In this document: piece after piece, positions 44,053-55,157 of the stretch
Numbering within the stretch: the first letter of the stretch is position 1
Layout of the letters: every line of letters starts with the position of its first letter
NCBI GenBank assembly: GCA_037893245.1
Contig: JBAIAA010000648.1
Location: 1,426,001 to 1,490,000, forward strand
Length of the DNA: 64,000 nt
DNA from: Crossaster papposus
Taxonomy: Eukaryota; Echinodermata; Asteroidea; Velatida; Solasteridae
Reading direction: 5' to 3'
Notes under the pieces: generated by a model
What the model was told of the DNA's origin: nothing
The model's database searches: none
Seen by the model: the letters and a program-made list of their open reading frames with translations, nothing else
Translations under genes and position numbers: made by a program

Positions 44053-46614
44053 GACCGTTCAGACCACACTGGGCCTGTCTCGAACCTGCTACCACCGTGA
44101 ATGAGACCAGGCACCCGCAGACGACTACCGCACCACCCGGGATGCATCAGTCCGGCTCAAGACCCACCCCACCCCTGCACCCCGGCCCCCAGCACCCCGG
44201 ACCACGACAACCCACCCCAAGGAGACGACAACCCACCCAAAGGAGACGACAAGAACACTCCGAATTGTCCCAGCACCCGGCCGAAACGACCATCCACAGC
44301 AGGCACACCCGTCGCAGCTGTCACCAAGCCAGCCCGTACACCCAACATTCAACACCGAGTTGTACCCCGGCCATGGAGAGTTCCACAACGGACAGTGAGT
44401 CAGCTACATCAACGGCACCAACATTTCCGATTACTCCATGGCATACCAACTGCGGAACTCGTCGGGTGTGCCCCGCGAACTACGAGGCGATGTGCGAGCT
44501 GGTTGCCAAGACTGCCGGGGAGACCGACGTCGTCTGCGTCCAGCAGCTCAACAGCAACAAATGGTTCGTCACCACCAAGACTGCAGCGGCCAAATCCCAG
44601 ATGCTTCAAGCCAGCCTGGCGGTCGGACAACAACGTGTAACGACTACACCAGTGTCCAAGAAGCTGGCTTACATCACAGTCCGTGACGCATCATTTGAAC
44701 TAAGCGATGTCACCATCTCCTTGGCATTGTCTCCATACGGGAAGGTGTTCGGGATGCGTCGGGGCCACTGGCAGCGTCACCTTGGGTGGGAAAACAGCCA
44801 TCGACACGCACGGGTGGAGCTGAGTCGTCCTAACCCGTCCTATGTGCGTGTCGGTGGATTTCAACTGCGGGTGACATACGACAACCAAGAACAGACATGC
44901 CGAGTTTGCAGAGCGGTCGTCCACCTGGCCGCGAGGTGCCCTACAGTTGTGTGCTACAACTTTAATAAGCCCGGTCATCGTAGCCGAAAGGGTCCTGAAC
45001 CGGTGAAATGTCGAATATGCGGGGTGACGGGGCACTACGCAGCACGGTGCGCCCGTTCGTACGCCGGTCACCTGCGCGGTTCGACCCTCACCGACTCAGA
45101 CAGCGACCCGCGGCCAGTGAGACCGTTCAGACCACCCTGGGCCTGTCTCAACCCTGATACCACCGTGAATGAGACCAGGCACCCGCAGACGACTACCGCA
45201 CCACCCGGGATGCATCAGTCCGGCCCAAGACCCACCCCACCCCTGCACCCCGGCCCCCACCACCCCGGACCACGACAACCCACCCCAAGGAGACGACAAC
45301 CCACCCAAAGGAGACGACAAGAACACTCCGAATTGTTCCAGCACCCGGCCGAAACGACCATCCACAGCAGGCACACCCGTCGCAGCTGTCACCAAGCCAG
45401 CCCGTACACCCAACATTCAACACCGAGTTGTACCCCGGGCATGGAGAGTTCCACAACGGACAGTGAGTCAGCTACATCAACGACACCAACATTTCCGATT
45501 ACTCCATGGCCTACCACCTGCGGAACTCGTCGGGTGTGCCCCGCGAACTACGAGGCGATGTGCGAGCTGGTAGCCAGGACTGCCGGGGAGACCGACGTCG
45601 TCTGCGTCCAGCAGCTCAACAGCAACAAATGGTTCTTCACCACCAAGACTGCAGCGGCCAAATCCAAGATGCTTCAAGCCAGCTTGGCGGTCGGACAACA
45701 ACGTGTAACGACTACACCAGTGTCCAAGAAGCTGGCTTACATCACAGTCCGTGACGCACCATTTGAACTAAGCGATGTCACCATCTCCTCGGCATTGTCT
45801 CCATACGGGAAGGTGTTCGGGGTGCGTCGGGGCCACTGGCAGCGTCACCTTGGGTGGGAAAACAGCCATCGACACGCACGGGTGGAGCTGAGTCGTCCTA
45901 ACCCGCCCTATGTGCGTGTCGGTGGATTTCAACTGCGTGTGACGCACGACAACCAAGAACAGACATGCCCAGTTTACGGAGCGGTCGGCCACCTGGCCGC
46001 GGGGTGCCCTACAGTTGTGTGCTACAACTTTAATAAGCCCGGTCATCGTAGCCAAAAGTGTCCTGAACCGGTGAAATGTCGAATATGCGGGGTGACGGGG
46101 CACTACGCAGCACGGTGCCCCGTTCGTACGCCGGTCACCTGCGCGGTTCGACCCTCAACGACTCAGACAGCGACCCGCGGCCAGTGAGACCGTTCAGACC
46201 ACACTGGGCCTGTCTCGAACCTGCTACCACCGTGAATAAGACCCGGCACCCGCAGACGACTACCGCACCACCCCGGGATGCATCAGTCCGGCCCAAGACC
46301 CACCCCACCCCGGCACCCCGGACCACAGCACACCGGACCACGACAACCCACCCCAAGGAGACGACAACCCACCCAAAGGTGACGACAAGAACACTCCGAA
46401 TTGTCCCAGCACCCCGCCGAAACGACCATCCACAGCAGGCACACCCGTCGCAGCTGTCACCAAGCCAGCCCGTACACCCAACATTCAACACCGAGTTGTA
46501 CCCCGGCCATGGAGAGTTCCACAACGGACAGTGAGTCAGCTACATCAACGGCACCAACATTTCCGATTACTCCATGGCCTACCAACTGCGGAACTCGTCG
46601 GGTGTGCCCCGCGA
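42344..46614 (+). repeat. Duplicated dimer U7-U8 / U9-U10 (about 2135-bp period)
   Basis: 42344-44478 and 44479-46614 are near-identical A-B dimers. The 748-codon frame appears in both (41806-44052 and 43941-46187). The second copy has 'catgttgccaag' (AGCQ in the shadow frame) and PWHTNCGT, markers later shared with U14. Confidence 0.75.
43941..46187 (+). CDS. Second 748-codon two-module ORF
   Basis: Same architecture and length as the ORF 2135 bp upstream: Pro-rich tail, class A module, Pro-rich tail, class B module. Differences include PWHTNCGT, HHPGPRQ and VTHDNQEQ. Conservation of an open 748-codon frame in two adjacent blocks most simply reflects recent duplication; it would also fit selection on the protein. 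Third-position bias of the differences would distinguish these. Confidence 0.45.
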   Translation: MSNMRGDGALRSTVPRSYAGHLRGSTLNDSDSDPRPMRPFRPHWACLEPATTVNETRHPQTTTAPPGMHQSGSRPTPPLHPGPQHPGPRQPTPRRRQPTQRRRQEHSELSQHPAETTIHSRHTRRSCHQASPYTQHSTPSCTPAMESSTTDSESATSTAPTFPITPWHTNCGTRRVCPANYEAMCELVAKTAGETDVVCVQQLNSNKWFVTTKTAAAKSQMLQASLAVGQQRVTTTPVSKKLAYITVRDASFELSDVTISLALSPYGKVFGMRRGHWQRHLGWENSHRHARVELSRPNPSYVRVGGFQLRVTYDNQEQTCRVCRAVVHLAARCPTVVCYNFNKPGHRSRKGPEPVKCRICGVTGHYAARCARSYAGHLRGSTLTDSDSDPRPVRPFRPPWACLNPDTTVNETRHPQTTTAPPGMHQSGPRPTPPLHPGPHHPGPRQPTPRRRQPTQRRRQEHSELFQHPAETTIHSRHTRRSCHQASPYTQHSTPSCTPGMESSTTDSESATSTTPTFPITPWPTTCGTRRVCPANYEAMCELVARTAGETDVVCVQQLNSNKWFFTTKTAAAKSKMLQASLAVGQQRVTTTPVSKKLAYITVRDAPFELSDVTISSALSPYGKVFGVRRGHWQRHLGWENSHRHARVELSRPNPPYVRVGGFQLRVTHDNQEQTCPVYGAVGHLAAGCPTVVCYNFNKPGHRSQKCPEPVKCRICGVTGHYAARCPVRTPVTCAVRPSTTQTATRGQ

Positions 46615-47084
46615 ACTACGAGGCGATGTGCGAGCTGGTAGCCAAGACTGCCGGGGAGACCGACGTCGTCTGCGTCCAGCAGCTCAACAGCAACAAATGG
46701 TTTGTCACCACCAAGACTGCAGCGGCCAAATCCCAGATGCTTTAAGCCAGCCTGGCGGTCGGACAACAACGTGTAACGACTACACCAGTGTCCAAGAAGC
46801 TGGCTTACATCACAGTCCGTGACGCACCCTTTGAACTAAGCGATGTCACCATCTCCTTGGCATTGTCTCCATACGGGAAGGTGTTCGGGATGCGTCGGGG
46901 CCACTGGCAGCGTCACCTTGGGTGGGAAAACAGCCATCGACACGCACGGGTGGAGCTGAATCGTCCTAACCCGTCCTATGTGCGTGTCGGTGGATTTCAA
47001 CTGCGGGTGACATACGACAACCAAGAACAGACATGCTGAGTTTGCAGAGCGGTCGTCCACCTGGCCGCGAGGTGCCCTACAGTT

Positions 47085-48323
47085 GTGTGCTACAACTTTA
47101 ATAAGCCCGGTCATCGTAGCCGAAAGTGTCTTGAACCGGTGAAATGTCGAATATGCGGGGTGACGGGGCACTACGCAGCACGGTGCGCCCGTTCGTACGC
47201 CGGTCACCTGCGCGGTTCGACCCTCACCGACTCAGACAGCGACCCGCGGCCAGTGAGACCGTTCAGACCACCCTGGGCCTGTCTCAACCCTGATACCACC
47301 GTGAATGAGACCAGGCACCCGCAGACGACTACCGCACCACCCGGGATGCATCAGTCCGGCCCAAGACCCACCCCACCCCTGCACCCCGGCCCCCAGCACC
47401 CCGGACCACGACAACCCACCCCAAGGAGACGACAACCCACCCAAAGGAGACGACAAGAACACTCCGAATTGTTCCAGCACCCGGCCGAAACGACCATCCA
47501 CAGCAGGCACACCCGTCGCAGCTGTCACCAAGCCAGCCCGTACACCCAACATTCAACACCGAGTTGTACCCCGGCCATGGAGAGTTCCACAACGGACAGT
47601 GAGTCAGCTACATCAACGGCACCAACATTTCCGATTACTCCATGGCCTACCACCTGCGGAACTCGTCGGGTGTGCCCCGCGAACTACGAGGCGATGTGCG
47701 AGCTGGTAGCCAAGACTGCCGGGGAGACCGACGTCGTCTGCGTCCAGCAGCTCAACAGCAACAAATGGTTCTTCACCACCAAGACTGCAACGGCCAAATC
47801 CAAGATGCTTCAAGCCAGCTTGGCGGTCGGACAACAACGTGTAACGACTACACCAGTGTCCAAGAAGCTGGCTTACATCACAGTCCGTGACGCACCATTT
47901 GAACTAAGCGATGTCACCATCTCGTCGGCATTGTCTCCATACGGGAAGGTGTTCGGGGTGCGTCGGGGCCACTGGCAGCGTCACCTTGGGTGGGAAAACA
48001 GCCATCGACACGCACGGGTGGAGCTGAGTCGTCCTAACCCGCCCTATGTGCGTGTCGGTGGATTTCAACTGCGTGTGACATACGACAACCAAGAACAGAC
48101 ATGCCCAGTTTACGGAGCGGTCGGCCAACTGGCCGCGGGGTGCCCTACAGTTGTGTGCTACAACTTTAATAAGCCCGGTCATCGTAGCCAAAAGTGTCCT
48201 GAACCGGTGAAATGTCGAATATGCGGGGTGACGGGGCACTACGCAGCACGGTGCCCCGTTCGTACGCCGGTCACCTGCGCGGTTCGACCCTCAACGACTC
48301 AGACAGCGACCCGCGGCCAATGA
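47085..48323 (+). CDS. 412-codon ORF: end of U11 and complete U12 module
   Basis: Opens with a non-ATG codon (GTG) just after a TGA that replaces the Arg codon in knuckle 1 of U11 (47037-47039). Reads knuckles 2 and 3, the Pro-rich tail, then a whole class B module with CPVYGAVGQLAAGC, where the zinc-binding His of knuckle 1 is Gln as well. Stops at GQ*. Confidence 0.4.
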   Translation: MCYNFNKPGHRSRKCLEPVKCRICGVTGHYAARCARSYAGHLRGSTLTDSDSDPRPVRPFRPPWACLNPDTTVNETRHPQTTTAPPGMHQSGPRPTPPLHPGPQHPGPRQPTPRRRQPTQRRRQEHSELFQHPAETTIHSRHTRRSCHQASPYTQHSTPSCTPAMESSTTDSESATSTAPTFPITPWPTTCGTRRVCPANYEAMCELVAKTAGETDVVCVQQLNSNKWFFTTKTATAKSKMLQASLAVGQQRVTTTPVSKKLAYITVRDAPFELSDVTISSALSPYGKVFGVRRGHWQRHLGWENSHRHARVELSRPNPPYVRVGGFQLRVTYDNQEQTCPVYGAVGQLAAGCPTVVCYNFNKPGHRSQKCPEPVKCRICGVTGHYAARCPVRTPVTCAVRPSTTQTATRGQ

Positions 48324-49603
48324 GACCGTTCAGACCACACTGGGCCTGTCTCGAACCTGCTACCACCGTGAATGAGACCAGGCACCCGCAGACGACTACC
48401 GCACCACCCGGGATGCATCAGTCCGGCTCAAGACCCACCCCACCCCTGCACCCCGGCCCCCAGCACCCCGGACCACGACAACCCACCCCAAGGAGACGAC
48501 AACCCACCCAAAGGAGACGACAAGAACACTCCGAATTGTCCCAGCACCCCGCCGAAACGACCATCCACAGCAGGCACACCCGTCGCAGCTGTCACCAAGC
48601 CAGCCCGTACACCCAACATTCAACACCGAGTTGTACCCCGGCCATGGAGAGTTCCACAACGGACAGTGAGTCAGCTACATCAACGGCACCAACATTTCCG
48701 ATTACTCCATGGCCTACCACCTGCGGAACTCGTCGGGTGTGCCCCGCGAACTACGAGGCGATGTGCGAGCTGGTAGCCAAGACTGCCGGGGAGACCGACG
48801 TCGTCTGCGTCCAGCAGCTCAACAGCAACAAATGGTTCGTCACCACCAAGACTGCAGCGGCCAAATCCCAGATGCTTCAAGCCAGCCTGGCGGTCGGACA
48901 ACAACGTGTAACGACTACACCAGTGTCCAAGAAGCTGGCTTACATCACAGTCCGTGACGCACCATTTGAACTAAGCGATGTCACCATCTCCTTGGCATTG
49001 TCTCCATACGGGAAGGTGTTCGGGATGCGTCGGGCCCACTGGCAGCGTCACCTTGGGTGGGAAAAGAGCCATCGACACGCACGGGTGGAGCTGAGTCGTC
49101 CTAACCCGTCCTATGTGCGTGTCGGTGGATTTCAACTGCGGGTGACATACGACAACCAAGAACAGACATGCCGAGTTTGCAGAGCGGTCGTCCACCTGGC
49201 CGCGAGGTGCCCTACAGTTGTGTGCTACAACTTTAATAAGCCCGGTCATCGTAGCTGAAAGTGTCCTGAACCGGTGAAATGTCGAATATGCGGGGTGACG
49301 GGGCACTACGCAGCACGGTGCGCCCGTTCGTACGCCGGTCACCTGCGCGGTTCGACCCTCACCGACTCAGACAGCGACCCGCGGCCAGTGAGACCGTTCA
49401 GACCACCCTGGGCCTGTCTCAACCCTGATACCACCGTGAATGAGACCAGGCACCCGCAGACGACTACCGCACCACCCGGGATGCATCAGTCCGGCCCAAG
49501 ACCCACCCCACCCCGGCACCCCGGACCACAGCACACCGGACCACGACAACCCACCCCAAGGAGACGACAACCCACCTAAAGGAGACGACAAGAACACTCC
49601 GAA

Positions 49604-51526
49604 TTGTCCCAGCACCCCGCCGAAACGACCATCCACAGCAGGCACACCCGTCGCAGCTGTCACCAAGCCAGCCCGTACACCCAACATTCAACACCGAGTT
49701 GTACCCCGGCCATGGAGAGTTCCACAACGGACAGTGAGTCAGCTACATCAACGGCACCAACATTTCCGATTACTCCATGGCATACCAACTGCGGAACTCG
49801 TCGGGTGTGCCCCGCGAACTACGAGGCGATGTGCGAGCTGGTTGCCAAGACTGCCGGGGAGACCGACGTCGTCTGCGTCCAGCAGCTCAACAGCAACAAA
49901 TGGTTCGTCACCACCAAGACTGCAGCGGCCAAATCCCAGATGCTTCAAGCCAGCCTGGCGGTCGGACAACAACGTGTAACGACTACACCAGTGTCCAAGA
50001 AGCTGGCTTACATCACAGTCCGTGACGCATCATTTGAACTAAGCGATGTCACCATCTCCTTGGCATTGTCTCCATACGGGAAGGTGTTCGGGATGCGTCG
50101 GGGCCACTGGCAGCGTCACCTTGGGTGGGAAAACAGCCATCGACACGCACGGGTGGAGCTGAGTCGTCCTAACCCGTCCTATGTGCGTGTCGGTGGATTT
50201 CAACTGCGGGTGACATACGACAACCAAGAACAGACATGCCGAGTTTGCAGAGCGGTCGTCCACCTGGCCGCGAGGTGCCCTACAGTTGTGTGCTACAACT
50301 TTAATAAGCCCGGTCATCGTAGCCGAAAGGGTCCTGAACCGGTGAAATGTCGAATATGCGGGGTGACGGGGCACTACGCAGCACGGTGCGCCCGTTCGTA
50401 CGCCGGTCACCTGCGCGGTTCGACCCTCACCGACTCAGACAGCGACCCGCGGCCAGTGAGACCGTTCAGACCACCCTGGGCCTGTCTCAACCCTGATACC
50501 ACCGTGAATGAGACCAGGCACCCGCAGACGACTACCGCACCACCCGGGATGCATCAGTCCGGCCCAAGACCCACCCCACCCCTGCACCCCGGCCCCCAGC
50601 ACCCCGGACCACGACAACCCACCCCAAGGAGACGACAACCCACCCAAAGGAGACGACAAGAACACTCCGAATTGTTCCAGCACCCGGCCGAAACGACCAT
50701 CCACAGCAGGCACACCCGTCGCAGCTGTCACCAAGCCAGCCCGTACACCCAACATTCAACACCGAGTTGTACCCCGGCCATGGAGAGTTCCACAACGGAC
50801 AGTGAGTCAGCTACATCAACGGCACCAACATTTCCGATTACTCCATGGCCTACCACCTGCGGAACTCGTCGGGTGTGCCCCGCGAACTACGAGGCGATGT
50901 GCGAGCTGGTAGCCAAGACTGCCGGGGAGACCGACGTCGTCTGCGTCCAGCAGCTCAACAGCAACAAATGGTTCTTCACCACCAAGACTGCAACGGCCAA
51001 ATCCAAGATGCTTCAAGCCAGCTTGGCGGTCGGACAACAACGTGTAACGACTACACCAGTGTCCAAGAAGCTGGCTTACATCACAGTCCGTGACGCACCA
51101 TTTGAACTAAGCGATGTCACCATCTCGTCGGCATTGTCTCCATACGGGAAGGTGTTCGGGGTGCGTCGGGGCCACTGGCAGCGTCACCTTGGGTGGGAAA
51201 ACAGCCATCGACACGCACGGGTGGAGCTGAGTCGTCCTAACCCGCCCTATGTGCGTGTCGGTGGATTTCAACTGCGTGTGACGCACGACAACCAAGAACA
51301 GACATGCCCAGTTTACGGAGCGGTCGGCCACCTGGCCGCGGGGTGCCCTACAGTTGTGTGCTACAACTTTAATAAGCCCGGTCATCGTAGCCAAAAGTGT
51401 CCTGAACCGGTGAAATGTCGAATATGCGGGGTGACGGGGCACTACGCAGCACGGTGCCCCGTTCGTACGCCGGTCACCTGCGCGGTTCGACCCTCAACGA
51501 CTCAGACAGCGACCCGCGGCCAGTGA
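49604..51526 (+). CDS. 640-codon two-module ORF in U14-U15
   Basis: Starts at a TTG, not an ATG, immediately after a TAA in the 21-bp repeat of the tail ('acctaaagg', 49577). Contains the class A module of U14, the tail and the class B module of U15. It is the counterpart, one five-unit block later, of 43941-46187. Confidence 0.4.
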   Translation: MSQHPAETTIHSRHTRRSCHQASPYTQHSTPSCTPAMESSTTDSESATSTAPTFPITPWHTNCGTRRVCPANYEAMCELVAKTAGETDVVCVQQLNSNKWFVTTKTAAAKSQMLQASLAVGQQRVTTTPVSKKLAYITVRDASFELSDVTISLALSPYGKVFGMRRGHWQRHLGWENSHRHARVELSRPNPSYVRVGGFQLRVTYDNQEQTCRVCRAVVHLAARCPTVVCYNFNKPGHRSRKGPEPVKCRICGVTGHYAARCARSYAGHLRGSTLTDSDSDPRPVRPFRPPWACLNPDTTVNETRHPQTTTAPPGMHQSGPRPTPPLHPGPQHPGPRQPTPRRRQPTQRRRQEHSELFQHPAETTIHSRHTRRSCHQASPYTQHSTPSCTPAMESSTTDSESATSTAPTFPITPWPTTCGTRRVCPANYEAMCELVAKTAGETDVVCVQQLNSNKWFFTTKTATAKSKMLQASLAVGQQRVTTTPVSKKLAYITVRDAPFELSDVTISSALSPYGKVFGVRRGHWQRHLGWENSHRHARVELSRPNPPYVRVGGFQLRVTHDNQEQTCPVYGAVGHLAAGCPTVVCYNFNKPGHRSQKCPEPVKCRICGVTGHYAARCPVRTPVTCAVRPSTTQTATRGQ

Positions 51527-54500
51527 GACCGTTCAGACCACACTGGGCCTGTCTCGAACCTGCTACCACCGTGAATAAGACCCGGCACCCGCAGACGACT
51601 ACCGCACCACCCCGGGATGCATCAGTCCGGCCCAAGACCCACCCCACCCCGGCACCCCGGACCACAGCACACCGGACCACGACAACCCACCCCAAGGAGA
51701 CGACAACCCACCCAAAGGTGACGACAAGAACACTCCGAATTGTCCCAGCACCCCGCCGAAACGACCATCCACAGCAGGCACACCCGTCGCAGCTGTCACC
51801 AAGCCAGCCCGTACACCCAACATTCAACACCGAGTTGTACCCCGGCCATGGAGAGTTCCACAACGGACAGTGAGTCAGCTACATCAACGGCACCAACATT
51901 TCCGATTACTCCATGGCCTACCAACTGCGGAACTCGTCGGGTGTGCCCCGCGAACTACGAGGCGATGTGCGAGCTGGTAGCCAAGACTGCCGGGGAGACC
52001 GACGTCGTCTGCGTCCAGCAGCTCAACAGCAACAAATGGTTTGTCACCACCAAGACTGCAGCGGCCAAATCCCAGATGCTTTAAGCCAGCCTGGCGGTCG
52101 GACAACAACGTGTAACGACTACACCAGTGTCCAAGAAGCTGGCTTACATCACAGTCCGTGACGCACCCTTTGAACTAAGCGATGTCACCATCTCCTTGGC
52201 ATTGTCTCCATACGGGAAGGTGTTCGGGATGCGTCGGGGCCACTGGCAGCGTCACCTTGGGTGGGAAAACAGCCATCGACACGCACGGGTGGAGCTGAGT
52301 CGTCCTAACCCGTCCTATGTGCGTGTCGGTGGATTTCAACTGCGGGTGACATACGACAACCAAGAACAGACATGCCGAGTTTGCGGAGCGGTCGGCCACC
52401 TGGCCGCGGGGTGCCCTACAGTTGTGTGCTACAACTTTAATAAGCCCGGTCATCGTAGCCAAAAGTGTCCTGAACCGGTGAAATGTCAAATATGCGGGTT
52501 GACGGGGCACTACGCAGCACGGTGCCCCGTTCGTACGCCGGTCACCTGCGCGGTTCGACCCTCAACGACTCAGACAGCGACCCGCGGCCAGTGAGACCGT
52601 TCAGACCACACTGGGCCTGTCTCGAACCTGCTACCACCGTGAATAAGACCCGGCACCCGCAGACGACTACCGCACCACCCCGGGATGCATCAGTCCGGCC
52701 CAAGACCCACCCCACCCCGGCACCCCGGACCACAGCACACCGGACCACGACAACCCACCCCAAGGAGACGACAACCCACCCAAAGGTGACGACAAGAACA
52801 CTCCAAATTGTCCCAGCACCCCGCCGAAACGACCATCCACAGCAGGCACACCCGTCGCAGCTGTCACCAAGCCAGCCCGTACACCCAACATTCAACACCG
52901 AGTTGTACCCCGGCCATGGAGAGTTCCACAACGGACAGTGAGTCAGCTACATCAACGGCACCAACATTTCCGATTACTCCATGGCCTACCACCTGCGGAA
53001 CTCGTCGGGTGTTATCCGCGAACTACGAGGCGATGTGCGAGCTGGTAGCCAAGACTGCCGGGGAGACCGACGTCGTCTGCGTCCAGCAGCTCAACAGCAA
53101 CAAATGGTTCTTCACCACCAAGACTGCAACGGCCAAATCCAAGATGCTTCAAGCCAGCTTGGCGGTCGGACAACAACGTGTAACGACTACACCAGTGTCC
53201 AAGAAGCTGGCTTACATCACAGTCCGTGACGCACCATTTGAACTAAGCGATGTCACCATCTCGTCGGCATTGTCTCCATACGGGAAGGTGTTCGGGGTGC
53301 GTCGGGGCCACTGGCAGCGTCACCTTGGGTGGGAAAACAGCCATCGACACGCACGGGTGGAGCTGAGTCGTCCTAACCCGCCCTATGTGCGTGTCGGTGG
53401 ATTTCAACTGCGTGTGACGTACGACAACCAAGAACAGACATGCCCAGTTAACGGAGCGGTCGGCCACCTGGCCGCGGGGTGCCCTACAGTTGTGTGCTAC
53501 AACTTTAATAAGCCCGGTCATCGTAGCCAAAAGTGTCCTGAACCGGTGAAATGTCGAATATGCGGGGTGACGGGGCACTACGCAGCACGGTGCCCCGTTC
53601 GTACGCCGGTCACCTGCGCGGTTCGACCCTCAACGACTCGGACAGCGACCCGCGGCCAGTGAGACCGTTCAGACCACACTGGGCCTGTCTCGAACCTGCT
53701 ACCACCGCGAATAAGACCCGGCACCCGCAGACGACTACCGCACCACCCCGGGATGCATCAGTCCGGCCCAAGACCCACCCCACCCCGGCACCCCGGACCA
53801 CAGCACACCGGACCACGACAACCCACCCCAAGGAGACGACAACCCACCCAAAGGAGACGACAAGAACACTCCGAATTGTCCCAGCACCCCGCCGAAACGA
53901 CCATCCACAGCAGGCACACCCGTCGCAGCTGTCACCAAGCCAGCCCGTACACCCAACATTCAACACCGAGTTGTACCCCGGCCATGGAGAGTTCCACAAC
54001 GGACAGTGAGTCAGCTACATCAACGGCACCAACATTTCCGATTACTCCATGGCCTACCAACTGCGGAACTCGTCGGGTGTGCCCCGCGAACTACGAGGCG
54101 ATGTGCGAGCTGGTAGCCAAGACTGCCGGGGAGACCGACGTCGTCTGCGTCCAGCAGCTCAACAGCAACAAATGGTTTGTCACCACCAAGACTGCAGCGG
54201 CCAAATCCCAGATGCTTTAAGCCAGCCTGGCGGTCGGACAACAACGTGTAACGACTACACCAGTGTCCAAGAAGCTGGCTTACATCACAGTCCGTGACGC
54301 ACCCTTTGAACTAAGCGATGTCACCATCTCCTTGGCATTGTCTCCATACGGGAAGGTGTTCGGGATGCGTCGGGGCCACTGGCAGCGTCACCTTGGGTGG
54401 GAAAACAGCCATCGACACGCACGGGTGGAGCTGAATCGTCCTAACCCGTCCTATGTGCGTGTCGGTGGATTTCAACTGCGGGTGACATACGACAACCAAG

Positions 54501-55157
54501 AACAGACATGCCGAGTTTGCAGAGCGGTCGTCCACCTGGCCGCGAGGTGCCCTACAGTTGTGTGCTACAACTTTAATAAGCCCGGTCATCGTAGCCGAAA
54601 GTGTCCTGAACCGGTGAAATGTCGAATATGCGGGGTGACGGGGCACTACGCAGCACGGTGCGCCCGTTCGTACGCCGGTCACCTGCGCGGTTCGACCCTC
54701 ACCGACTCAGACAGCGACCCGCGGCCAGTGAGACCGTTCAGACCACCCTGGGCCTGTCTCAACCCTGATACCACCGTGAATGAGACCAGGCACCCGCAGA
54801 CGACTACCGCACCACCCGGGATGCATCAGTCCGGCCCAAGACCCACCCCACACTGGCACCCCGGACCACAGCACACCGGACCACGACAACCCACCCCAAG
54901 GAGACGACAACCCACCTAAAGGAGACGACAAGAACACTCCGAATTGTCCCAGCACCCCGCCGAAACGACCATCCACAGCAGGCACACCCGTCGCAGCTGT
55001 CACCAAGCCAGCCCGTACACCCAACATTCAACACCGAGTTGTACCCCGGCCATGGAGAGTTCCACAACGGACAGTGAGTCAGCTACATCAACGGCACCAA
55101 CATTTCCGATTACTCCATGGCCTACCAACTGCGGAACTCGTCGGGTGTGCCCCGCGA

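Larger units (their letters stand above)
44479..55157 (+). repeat. Duplicated five-unit block (5339-bp period), U9-U13 and U14-U18
   Basis: 44479-49817 and 49818-55157 follow the same class order A B A B A. U9 and U14 share PWHTNCGT, RDASFELSDV and RKGPEP. U10 and U15 share VTHDNQEQ. U11 and U16 share the TAA in place of the Gln codon after QML and the CHHQ shadow variant. The last units (U13, U18) and some tails do not match, so homology is patchy, as after unequal crossover plus gene conversion. U16 is itself a class A unit that switches to class B sequence at about 52380. Confidence 0.7.
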
